24,688 bases of DNA from a virus, in the IMG/VR virus record IMGVR_UViG_3300009156_000081, positions 1-24,688 of that record. One strand, written 5' to 3'. The number at the start of each line of letters is the position of its first letter. Position 1 is the first letter of the stretch. Below, one piece after another: positions 11,894 through 19,333 of this stretch. The notes beneath the pieces were generated by a model, which was given only the letters and a program-made list of their open reading frames with translations, had not been told where the DNA came from and ran no database searches. A program made the translations under genes and the position numbers.

Positions 11894-12962
11894 CCTACAA
11901 TTCGGCAGCACCGGTAAGGGGTTGATTGCCGGGTACCTGAGCCAAAAGAAAGAGTTCGACACAGTGGTATCCGCCAACATGCCAAATGCAGGGCATACAT
12001 TCGTGGATGCGCGCGGCAAGAAGTGGATTAACAAGGTCCTTCCGTCCGGCCTGTACAGCCCCTCGCTCACCTACGTGGGCATCGGACCCGGGGCGGTGTT
12101 CGACCCGGCCCAGCTGGTCAAGGAAATCGACGAAATGCGGGAGCGGATCAACACCGACCCGCAAATCCTTATCCACGAATGCGCCGCCATCCTCCTGCCC
12201 GAACATAAGGAGGCGGAGCAAAAGCTGAACCCGATCGCCAGCACCATGCAAGGGTCCGCCGAAGCCTGCATCCAAAAGATGCGGCGAGAGGGAATCGGGT
12301 CCAATGTGGCTGGCCTGAGCCCAGAATACCTCGGTACTTTCTTCACCAACCGGGGCGAGCCGCTGAGCAGGTTCCTCGTAACCAGCCAACAGTGGTTCGA
12401 TCTGATGCTGCTGTCGGACAACATCTTGTGCGAAGGATCGCAGGGCTACTCGCTCGGCATCAATGCCGGGTTCTACCCATACGCCACCAGCCGGGATTGC
12501 ACGGTCAACCGGCTCCTGTCGGATTGCGCCTTGCCGCCCACCAGCCTGAAAACGGTGGTTGGTACGGCCCGGGTTCATCCGATTCGGGTCGGCAATACCA
12601 ACGGTGGCAATAGTGGCCCCCACTATCGTGATCAAGTCGAAACGAGCTGGTCGGAAATTGGCGTAGAGCCCGAAATGACCACCGTGACCGGCCGGGTCCG
12701 GCGCGTGTTCACCTTCTCGGAAATGCAGGTGCGGGAAGCGATGACCATGAACGCCGTCGACCGGGTCTTCCTCAACTTCTGCAACTATGAACCGGCAGAA
12801 GCGATCAGAGTGGCCAAGATCATTAACGCTTTCGGCAGCGAGGTTTACGCCCGGCGGGGATTGGGGGCGTGGGCCGGTGACTACCATCCCCAAGTCGTGC
12901 GCTACCTTGGGTTTGGCCCCAAGGCTGAGCACATCATGGAAGTCGACGGATACACTGGGTAG
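11868..12962 (+). CDS. purZ: PurZ, dGMP-aspartate ligase (adenylosuccinate synthetase homologue)
   Basis: PurZ joins dGMP and aspartate, the committed step to 2-aminoadenine deoxynucleotides. ATG 11868 is chosen because GGAG lies 8 bases upstream; ATG 11877 is also possible. The product (364 residues) has the PurA fold motifs: FGSTGKGLIAGYL (residues 12-24) at the P-loop, MPNAGHTFV with catalytic His43, a LPSG segment, EGSQGYSLGINAGFYPYATS, and TARVHPIRVGN. In PurA the P-loop reads GDEGKGK with a catalytic Asp; here it is GSTGKG, so Asp is replaced by Ser, a change reported for PurZ enzymes that act on dGMP. It overlaps the PrimPol gene by 26 bases and is followed by mazZ. Confidence 0.95.
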   Translation: MTAMTVIVDLQFGSTGKGLIAGYLSQKKEFDTVVSANMPNAGHTFVDARGKKWINKVLPSGLYSPSLTYVGIGPGAVFDPAQLVKEIDEMRERINTDPQILIHECAAILLPEHKEAEQKLNPIASTMQGSAEACIQKMRREGIGSNVAGLSPEYLGTFFTNRGEPLSRFLVTSQQWFDLMLLSDNILCEGSQGYSLGINAGFYPYATSRDCTVNRLLSDCALPPTSLKTVVGTARVHPIRVGNTNGGNSGPHYRDQVETSWSEIGVEPEMTTVTGRVRRVFTFSEMQVREAMTMNAVDRVFLNFCNYEPAEAIRVAKIINAFGSEVYARRGLGAWAGDYHPQVVRYLGFGPKAEHIMEVDGYTG

Positions 12963-12971
12963 GAGAAGACG

Positions 12972-13286
12972 ATGATCACACTCAAGGAACTGCAGGAAGA
13001 CGTCATTACGTGGGCGGACGGAATCTCTCCGGAACGCTCGCCAAAAGACGCCGTCGTCAAGATGGTGGCTGAGACGTCGGAACTGCTGGATGCTGTCTTG
13101 AACAAGGACAGAATGGCTGTTGAGGGGGAATTGGGCGACTGCCTGATTCTCCTCCTCGACATTGCCAAGATGTACGACGTTGATTTGGTCAAGGCCGGGG
13201 ATATGAAGATGACCATCAACTGGAACCGCAAGTGGGAGAGCGTCAACGGGGTCATCCGCAGGAAGAGGAACGGAGGCCAGCTGTGA
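12972..13286 (+). CDS. mazZ: MazZ, MazG-like dNTP pyrophosphohydrolase
   Basis: The protein is a 104-residue single all-helical MazG-like domain. It shows the metal-binding pattern ExxE (E34-x-x-E37 in AETSELLDAV) and, 15 residues later, ExxD (E53-x-x-D56 in EGELGDCLIL). In Z phages MazZ converts dGTP to dGMP and pyrophosphate, feeding PurZ and trimming the competing pool. ATG 12972 follows the purZ stop by 9 bases with AGGAGA at 12961. Its stop overlaps the datZ start as GTGA, and GGAGG for datZ lies in its 3' end. The general MazG role in nucleotide housekeeping cannot be excluded by sequence alone, but the context argues for MazZ. Confidence 0.9.
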   Translation: MITLKELQEDVITWADGISPERSPKDAVVKMVAETSELLDAVLNKDRMAVEGELGDCLILLLDIAKMYDVDLVKAGDMKMTINWNRKWESVNGVIRRKRNGGQL

Positions 13287-13762
13287 ACATACATGAAAAA
13301 CTCAGGCTGCAAGAGGTAAAGAGGTTCCCAATCTGCCACACTAACAAGGACCAAAGTGTGGCGGAGCACTCGTTTAACGTGGTCCTGATCGCCATGGATT
13401 TGGTCGCAGAGGAAGAGGACACCCGGCTCAAGTTTGAGGTACTGTTGTACGCCCTCGAACATGATATGGATGAAGTGTTCACCGGAGACATACCCTCCGG
13501 GTTCAAGCGCAAGCTGCGCACCGAATGTCCCGCCGTGATCAAGCTGCTCGATGGCGAGAAATTCGTCAACCCAGAGGTAAAGGCCGTCGTGAAGCTGGCC
13601 GACTGGCTGGAGGCCATCTACCACCTGCGCCATTTTGGGGGCAGCAGGCTGGCTGAAGGCATCATCCCCGAAATGCTACAAAACTTCTTTCATGCCGCCA
13701 ATACCAGCGGCGTGAGAGACACCGTCCGACTGAGAGCCTTGGAACTGGAGAAGGTACTATGA
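13283..13762 (+). CDS. datZ: DatZ, HD-domain dATP triphosphohydrolase
   Basis: The 159-residue product is an HD-domain phosphohydrolase of the YfbR-like group. GTG 13283 is used, with GGAGG at 13272-13276; the longer frame from 13232 lies inside mazZ. Metal ligands: H29 in VAEHSFNV, H60-D61 in LEHDMDEV, and D107 in KLADWLEAIY; GDIPSG (68-73) is the substrate loop typical of this group. DatZ removes phosphates from dATP in Z phages so that adenine does not enter DNA. Short length and the operon with purZ and mazZ support DatZ over a general 5'-nucleotidase. The next gene starts in its stop (ATGA). Confidence 0.9.
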   Translation: MNIHEKLRLQEVKRFPICHTNKDQSVAEHSFNVVLIAMDLVAEEEDTRLKFEVLLYALEHDMDEVFTGDIPSGFKRKLRTECPAVIKLLDGEKFVNPEVKAVVKLADWLEAIYHLRHFGGSRLAEGIIPEMLQNFFHAANTSGVRDTVRLRALELEKVL

Positions 13763-14220
13763 GCGCAAGCGTGAAATTTCCGAAGGACCCGATCACTGTG
13801 CCCCTGCCAATCGTCATCCGCGAAGAGCGGGACTTGCGCAAGTACATCACCCGGGCCTTGGAGGGGCTGGCGCACGTGGCCAATATTGAGGCGCACGAAA
13901 CGGCGGCCGGGATACCTGATATGTCCATCTTCATGGACGGCCGCGACATTTGGGTCGAGCTCAAGATTCTGAGTGATCGGAAGCCCCCCAAAATGCGCCC
14001 CACCCAAAAGAGGTGGCACCGGGACCGTTGGGCATACGGCGGATTGTCATGGGTAATCGTCTATGACGTTGACGACCATGTTCTGCTGGTTATCCCGGGG
14101 CACACGGCGGCCACTCTAGGCCCGCGAGTCGTGTCGTGGCGAGAGAGCGGAGTGGTCCGGAATACCGACGAAATCGTCGACGTCATCAGAAGCATGGTCA
14201 AGAGGACTCGAAATGCGTAG
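13759..14220 (+). CDS. VRR-NUC-like PD-(D/E)xK nuclease, 153 aa
   Basis: ATG 13759 overlaps the datZ stop as ATGA. Residues 40-100 hold the nuclease signature: E43/E46 region, GIPDMSIF (Asp54), 12 residues, then VELK (Glu67, Lys69), and a downstream QKRWHRDR (Gln83) followed by a SWVIVY strand. GxPD-x12-ExK with a downstream Gln matches the VRR-NUC family, known from phage nucleases and from FAN1-type structure-specific enzymes. It may resolve branched replication intermediates. Position immediately behind datZ puts it in the Z operon, and it presumably acts on Z-containing DNA. Function is inferred from motif only. Confidence 0.82.
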   Translation: MSASVKFPKDPITVPLPIVIREERDLRKYITRALEGLAHVANIEAHETAAGIPDMSIFMDGRDIWVELKILSDRKPPKMRPTQKRWHRDRWAYGGLSWVIVYDVDDHVLLVIPGHTAATLGPRVVSWRESGVVRNTDEIVDVIRSMVKRTRNA

Positions 14221-14455
14221 CGATCACCCCACTGTCCAAATCCGCCGCGCCGTCCGGGAATCCCCAGAACCGCACTTCCGCCGGTTGGCCGATACTTGGT
14301 CTGGCCTGTTGGGGATTCCTATCTCCCCGGAGCAGGCGTGCTTGATGTTGGCCACGCTCAAGATCGTGCGTGAATTCGCTCACCACGAAGATGATAACAT
14401 ACACGACGCGCACGGATACTTGTCACTTATCCCGGAAATCCGGGGCGACGAGTAG
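14213..14455 (+). CDS. Small protein resembling DUF6378, 80 aa
   Basis: ATG 14213 overlaps the nuclease stop by 8 bases, and GAGG lies about 8 bases upstream. The sequence pattern HFRRLADTWSGLLGIPIS, EQACLMLATLKIVREFAHHEDDNIHDAHGYLSL matches, from memory, the small phage family DUF6378: Trp, two helices, LKIxR and a DxxGY end. Proteins of this shape are commonly found in phage nucleotide or replication operons; their biochemical role is unclear. This is the last plus-strand gene. Its TAG stop (14453-14455) touches the stop of the first convergent gene. Confidence 0.75.
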   Translation: MRSDHPTVQIRRAVRESPEPHFRRLADTWSGLLGIPISPEQACLMLATLKIVREFAHHEDDNIHDAHGYLSLIPEIRGDE

Positions 14456-14728
14456 CTACTTAGGAACACCAGCCCAGCGAGTGAACCTCTGCTGGGCTTG
14501 GTCCGGTGACATTTGGACCGGAACCCCGTCCCAGCGCCCGGTTTCCACCATCAATTGCGAAGTAACAGCGAGCGCCAGTTCCATGATCAATGGTCCTGGC
14601 GCAAAGTTGCCGCTTGCTATCAACGCCGCCACCGTTTGGCCCAGCATCACGTCAAAGAACGATGCATTGGCGTATTGATCCGGTACAGCAAACGGGACCT
14701 GTAGCGGAGGAGGAGGATTGATGGGCAT
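14456..14728 (-). CDS. Small protein downstream of tail fibre, 90 aa
   Basis: ATG at 14728-14726 overlaps the TAA stop of the tail-fibre gene (TAATG). No ribosome site is visible, so translation is likely coupled. The N-terminus is proline-rich (INPPPPLQVPFAVP), followed by two helices (FFDVMLGQTVAALIASG and LIMELALAVTSQLM) and a C-terminal helix (SPDQAQQRFTRWAG). A tail-fibre accessory or assembly role is suggested by position only; no family is recognised. Its stop abuts the convergent plus-strand gene with no gap. Confidence 0.72.
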   Translation of the reverse strand: MPINPPPPLQVPFAVPDQYANASFFDVMLGQTVAALIASGNFAPGPLIMELALAVTSQLMVETGRWDGVPVQMSPDQAQQRFTRWAGVPK

Positions 14729-17286
14729 TACAGCACCACATAGCTAAAGGTGAAGGTGAGGGAAGAGTTTGTGGTGGTAGGCGATAGCCACGAGAATAGC
14801 GCCGTATCGTTAGCGATATCGGCGTTGATAGCAACAGGGGCTGAAGCCGGGGTGCCGCTGAAGAGGATGCAGCCAGAGCCACCAAGCCTAGGAGCTACGT
14901 CAATGGCAGAGGCAATGGGCAGCGAAAGCCGTAGCTGAGTAAGGGTATTGGCAGCAGCCGTAGCTTGCGCGCTTATTTGGCCAGCCACCGTTACCACATT
15001 GCCTACCCGAATGAACTGAGTTACGTTGGGCGTACTGCCGGTAAGGTTTGCTACGTTAGTGAGCGTAGGTGTATAGGTACCGGACGAAATGTACTGGTTA
15101 GTCGTGCCAGCATTGCCCGCTGGATTGTTGTGGATCGCCGTACCAAAAATCCGGCTCCCAACGATTCGCACATCGCCCTGTGCGACAAGGTCAATGTTCG
15201 CCGTGCCGCCTGAGGCGATTTGGATGAGACCATTATTAATGCTCTCGTTACCGGAAACGGTGATCATGCCACCGCGAGTAGCACCAGTGGCACCGCCGCC
15301 TTGAATCACGATGCGCGCATTGTCCGCACCATCAGCCGTTACCGGCTGAATACGGAAGTCAATATTCGAGTAATTGAAATTCGTGGACCCGCCTGTCATA
15401 TTCAGGTCTTGGGTGACAGTGACCGGGCCACCAGCCAACACAAGAGGAGCACCGGTACCGGCAGTAATGGTGACTTGACCGGGGGTGACTGCCGCTTCAT
15501 TACCAGCTAGCGAAATACCGGCACCACGGACGCCGCCAAGGATAGGCGCAGAACTGATGGTAATCGTCTGGTTATCAGCACCGTCAACACTAGTGCCTCG
15601 GATGAAGAAATTGGTGCCAGTGTAGTTGATATTGGACGTAGCGCCAAAGACAAAATCGCCACTCGTCAGAGTCTTGCCGCCACCAAACGACGAGCCGAAT
15701 GCCACGACTGGCTTGCTTGGATTGGTGGAATCGACAGTGATGCCGTCGCCAGCGATGACCTGATCGACCGCCCGAACCCATACCGTGTTACGACGGCCAT
15801 AGGTGAATCCGTCGACCGGGGCCTCACTAATGGAACCGGCCGCGCCCACGGAATATGACGTGCCGCCCTGTGGAACGATGCGACAGGTCGCCGTGTTATT
15901 GAGCGCAACGCAGTTCTTTTGGGCGACCACCAGCGAAAGGAGAGTGGCATTGACCAGCAGGGCCGGGATTTTCAGCGTCTGAGTATCGACACCGATGTTC
16001 GCAATAGCTGTGGCCAGATCAGTGTATTGGTTCTGACCATATAGCCAAACAAGCGTGCCAGCCATAACGTATATGCGATGAATCGAAGCCGTTGTCGCGC
16101 CGCCTGGAATCGCTGTTACGACGCCAAGGCCGCCCGGGTCGTAACTCGTGACCGGGGCTGTTTGGGTTATCGCCGTGTGACCGGATGCACCAGTCACCGG
16201 GAAGAAGGAAAAGTCCGGCACTGCAACGAACGGTACGATGTTTGGCCCGTTGGTTTCATTAGGTGCTCCACCAATCTGCCAAACAACGCCAGCAGCAAGG
16301 TCCATGTGAAGCAGATTACCGGCGTTGGCAGTGATCAGACCACCCGACAGAAGCATGTTGTTGAAGAGAGACGCCAAATCGTATGCGGCATAGGTCATAT
16401 CGCCGTAAATGGCCGGTCGAGTGCGGATGGAATCAATCTCGCCGCTCACGTGGGCGAGGGTAGCGAGGATGATGTTGCCCCTAGCAGCGGAAGGTAGGGC
16501 GTTGCCCGCGAACTGAACGATCGTGCCGAATTCATTGACGGCTACGATCGAAGACCACTGGGCGAGATTCGTCACCACTACATCTTGGGTGGGCCAGGAT
16601 ACTTCGGTCACACCGGAAATATCCCGGGTGCTGGGCGCGATGATTCGGCCAGTGCCACCGGGCACATTAATCGTGAACTGATTAACCTTCGTGACCGGGG
16701 GATACGCGCCGGAAGGAGATGGCCGATCCCAACCAGACATTGCCGCCTGAGCGAATGTCGAAGCATCTGTACCGGTGATCAGTTCAAAGGCAACGCCATT
16801 GAACATCAATAGATATGCTTTGCCGAGAACCATATCGCCCGCGCCGAGCTGATTGCCCACGCCGGATACGATTTGGACCGTGTCGATGCCGTTAATGTTC
16901 AGCGTAACTGGGCCAGTGCTGGTAGCAACCGGCTGCAGTTGAACGATCATGCCCAAAGAGTAAGAGCTCAACCCGCCCGGAAGCACGGCAGAAATGGCGT
17001 TAGTGCCAGCGATATTAATCAGCTGGTAGTGGGAGCCGTCCTGAATATAGCCGAGGGTGGCGTAGTCATTACGCAGGACCGGGTCGCCGCAACCGGTATG
17101 GTGGAATCCGCCCATCGGAAGGTTAGCTGTCGGAACCGTCTGACCATCCCGGGCGATGGATTGCGTGATGGCCGAAGCCACGTCTGACAGAGTGGTGTTA
17201 GCCCAGTTCGACGTAATAAGCGTCTGCGTTACAACCGGGTTGATACCACTGGGCAGGGCATATTGGCCTGAACCGTTACGGGGCAT
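14728..17286 (-). CDS. Tail fibre protein, 852 aa
   Basis: This long Gly/Thr/Ala/Asn-rich protein likely forms trimeric fibres that bind the host surface. The start at 17286 has AAGGAG 7 to 12 bases upstream. The N-terminus (MPRNGSGQYALPSGINPVVT, ITSNWANTTLSDVASAI, DGQTVPTANLPMGGFHHTG, YIQDGS) is the virion-attachment region typical of many podovirus and siphovirus fibres. The middle holds a repeat of about 84 residues: DGADNQTITI at 568 and DGADNARIVI at 652, each followed by VRG/TRG-G and GNE. The C-terminus (SGTYTPTLTNVANLTGS, FIRVGNVVTVAGQI, LRLSLPIAS) is a common fibre-tip beta domain. No enzymatic motif is seen. It overlaps the upstream gene by 11 bases. Confidence 0.9.
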   Translation of the reverse strand: MPRNGSGQYALPSGINPVVTQTLITSNWANTTLSDVASAITQSIARDGQTVPTANLPMGGFHHTGCGDPVLRNDYATLGYIQDGSHYQLINIAGTNAISAVLPGGLSSYSLGMIVQLQPVATSTGPVTLNINGIDTVQIVSGVGNQLGAGDMVLGKAYLLMFNGVAFELITGTDASTFAQAAMSGWDRPSPSGAYPPVTKVNQFTINVPGGTGRIIAPSTRDISGVTEVSWPTQDVVVTNLAQWSSIVAVNEFGTIVQFAGNALPSAARGNIILATLAHVSGEIDSIRTRPAIYGDMTYAAYDLASLFNNMLLSGGLITANAGNLLHMDLAAGVVWQIGGAPNETNGPNIVPFVAVPDFSFFPVTGASGHTAITQTAPVTSYDPGGLGVVTAIPGGATTASIHRIYVMAGTLVWLYGQNQYTDLATAIANIGVDTQTLKIPALLVNATLLSLVVAQKNCVALNNTATCRIVPQGGTSYSVGAAGSISEAPVDGFTYGRRNTVWVRAVDQVIAGDGITVDSTNPSKPVVAFGSSFGGGKTLTSGDFVFGATSNINYTGTNFFIRGTSVDGADNQTITISSAPILGGVRGAGISLAGNEAAVTPGQVTITAGTGAPLVLAGGPVTVTQDLNMTGGSTNFNYSNIDFRIQPVTADGADNARIVIQGGGATGATRGGMITVSGNESINNGLIQIASGGTANIDLVAQGDVRIVGSRIFGTAIHNNPAGNAGTTNQYISSGTYTPTLTNVANLTGSTPNVTQFIRVGNVVTVAGQISAQATAAANTLTQLRLSLPIASAIDVAPRLGGSGCILFSGTPASAPVAINADIANDTALFSWLSPTTTNSSLTFTFSYVVL

Positions 17287-19333
17287 TTCGCTTCTCCTTC
17301 TCTCGCTCTTCCTTGTGCCGCTTCAACTTCTCTTCCGAGCTCTCGTGATGGCCTGGAAGCATCGACCGCAAGGAACGCACTATCGATCCAGTGATGGGAC
17401 GTCCGCGTGACTGCATATTTACTGGCGACCGGCCAGCTTCATATAGCTCCCGCAAATGGAGTAATTGGCGCTCGTTGGCCTTGCCTATCGTCGGGAAAAA
17501 GTGTTCGTCCAGAACTTTCCGCATATCTGCCATGCCGTGCGCACCAGCGCCGCCCTTTTCCGCAGCCTCTGCGCCTAGACCGGCGTACAATTTCTGCACG
17601 TCTTCGCCTGACATACCGCCTCTGGGCCCCTGATGCGGCGCATTCGGGTCTTGAGGAGGATACTTGGACTTGGCCGGTGGTGCTGCCTTCTTCGTAGCAG
17701 GCTTCAGATTCTTGAGCGGAGTCGGAGAAATTGGAGCCTCGGAAGAGGGAGTAACTTTCCCGGTTCCGGTGTCCAAAGGAGTCCCGTCCTTCAGCTTCTT
17801 CGGGGCCTTCGGTTCCTTCAGCGCCTTGACCTTCGCGGACTTGGACGTCTTTGGGACGACCTTCTTGGCTAGCTCCTCCTTGCCAGCCTTCGTCAGCTTT
17901 GCAGCTTCCCGCTTGGCTGCCCTTTCGGCAGCGATCTTCTCAGCGATAGCCTTGGTCTTTGACGTCTGGGTTTGTTCCGCAGTCTTCATAGCCTTTTGGC
18001 TCGGGACCTTCTTGCTCAGCAGGCCAGCCTTCTGATTGGCGAGTGCTTTGGCTCTGGCCGTGCTGGTCGAAACGACCGGCTTAGCCTCACCGGCCTTAAA
18101 CAATACTTCATTTCCCTCTGCGTCAAACACCTTCTCAGCCTTCGGCGGCTTGGCGGGTTTGGCAGCCGCAGCCTTTGCCTCTTTGGGTTTGACCACTTTT
18201 GGAACCGCCGCCGTAACAGGCTTTGCCTCTTTGAGCGCCTTTACCTTTGCCGCCGACACTTTCGCGGGCCCGCTTTCCTTGATGATCCTCTTCAGACGGT
18301 CGTCAGCCCATTCGCCCATTGACTTACCGAAATCCCTGCGGATTTTCTTCATCTGCTGGTGAATATCATCGCCGTAACCGAGGCCCGGAGAGGAATGGAC
18401 GATTTCCTTCATCTCATCCCACACTTTCTTCCTGACGCCCTTCAACTCCTCCGGGGACTCCTTGAGCTTACGGGCAGCAAGATGACCAATAGCGGTTATC
18501 TGCTTCGGCACCATCTTACCAAGCATAGCAGATGTAACGGAAAGCGGTAGCTTGCCCGCCTTCTTCAAGTACTGCTGGGCACCGGGGAACGCGGCACTAA
18601 GAACAGCGTTACGCACCACGTTAGCAGATCGGTGTTCGCCCTTGATAGTTGGTTCCAGAGCACCCATTACGCCGCCGCCTACACCTTCAGCCGCCGAAAC
18701 GGTAGCCAAACTGCGAAGCGCGCCGCCTTTGAGGAAAGGCGCGAGTGCCTGTAACGCTTTCGCTCCTTTGGCAACACCAGCGGCCGGGATGATAGACTGC
18801 AGAATATGGCCGCCCACTTGGCCAATCCGACCACCTGCGGTAGCCAAAAGAGGCGCGTCCAACCTACGGGATTCTTCCTCTTCCTTCTGCAACCGGGCTA
18901 GGTCTTCCTTATCCCGGGTCGCCCAATTCCACAACTGCTGGATGCCGCGACCGGTGGAAGCAACAGATTGACCAGCGCCCGCGAGCGCGAGCTCGCCAAA
19001 GGACATGCCAGTAGTCGGATCAATCGGAGCGGAACCGCCGATATCAACCTCTACAACACGCCCTTGTTCATCTGTTTTGTAATTAGGTGTTGCCGCCGCA
19101 GCGGGCGGCCCTCCGGGCGCGATGACTGGGGGGGTCGCTATAGGGGTAGCTCCAGGCTGGCCTGCGGGCGTCCCGGGCGCGGCGGGGCCGCCTCCCGGGG
19201 CTGGGGGCGCGGCCGGGGGCCCGCCGCCGCCCGCCTCTAGGGCCTCGATTTGAGCCATGATATCCGCCGCGCCAGCAGTATCTCCTGCAGCGTCAGCAGC
19301 ATCAAGCATCTGATATAGTTCGTCGAGTTCCAT
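17276..19333 (-). CDS. Large Lys/Ala/Pro-rich probable internal virion protein, 685 aa
   Basis: ATG 19333-19331 lies directly after the stop of the upstream frame (TAA 19336-19334). Residues 1-35 are an acidic helix pair (ELDELYQMLDAADAAGD). About 36-75 is Gly/Pro/Ala-rich linker. About 95-320 is helical and alanine-rich with hydrophobic helices (LATAGGRIGQVGGHILQSII). About 345-565 is strongly basic and rich in Lys, Ala and Pro, similar in make-up to histone H1 tails. The C-terminus is charged (KLKRHKEEREKEKRN). Such size and composition fit a DNA-associated or ejected virion protein. No lytic enzyme motif is seen. Named by composition and operon position, not by homology. Confidence 0.72.
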   Translation of the reverse strand: MELDELYQMLDAADAAGDTAGAADIMAQIEALEAGGGGPPAAPPAPGGGPAAPGTPAGQPGATPIATPPVIAPGGPPAAAATPNYKTDEQGRVVEVDIGGSAPIDPTTGMSFGELALAGAGQSVASTGRGIQQLWNWATRDKEDLARLQKEEEESRRLDAPLLATAGGRIGQVGGHILQSIIPAAGVAKGAKALQALAPFLKGGALRSLATVSAAEGVGGGVMGALEPTIKGEHRSANVVRNAVLSAAFPGAQQYLKKAGKLPLSVTSAMLGKMVPKQITAIGHLAARKLKESPEELKGVRKKVWDEMKEIVHSSPGLGYGDDIHQQMKKIRRDFGKSMGEWADDRLKRIIKESGPAKVSAAKVKALKEAKPVTAAVPKVVKPKEAKAAAAKPAKPPKAEKVFDAEGNEVLFKAGEAKPVVSTSTARAKALANQKAGLLSKKVPSQKAMKTAEQTQTSKTKAIAEKIAAERAAKREAAKLTKAGKEELAKKVVPKTSKSAKVKALKEPKAPKKLKDGTPLDTGTGKVTPSSEAPISPTPLKNLKPATKKAAPPAKSKYPPQDPNAPHQGPRGGMSGEDVQKLYAGLGAEAAEKGGAGAHGMADMRKVLDEHFFPTIGKANERQLLHLRELYEAGRSPVNMQSRGRPITGSIVRSLRSMLPGHHESSEEKLKRHKEEREKEKRNAP

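Noticed and set aside
11895-12932. 345-codon open frame on the minus strand opposite purZ
   Set aside because: It mirrors the codon pattern of purZ in GC-rich DNA, has no ribosome site or family motif, and purZ motifs on the plus strand are unambiguous.
11868-12962. Ordinary adenylosuccinate synthetase PurA
   Set aside because: The P-loop Asp is Ser, the protein is shorter than PurA (364 against about 430 residues), and it is followed by MazZ and DatZ.
12972-13286. MazG of a stress or toxin-antitoxin system
   Set aside because: No toxin partner is present; the gene is between purZ and datZ with coupled starts.
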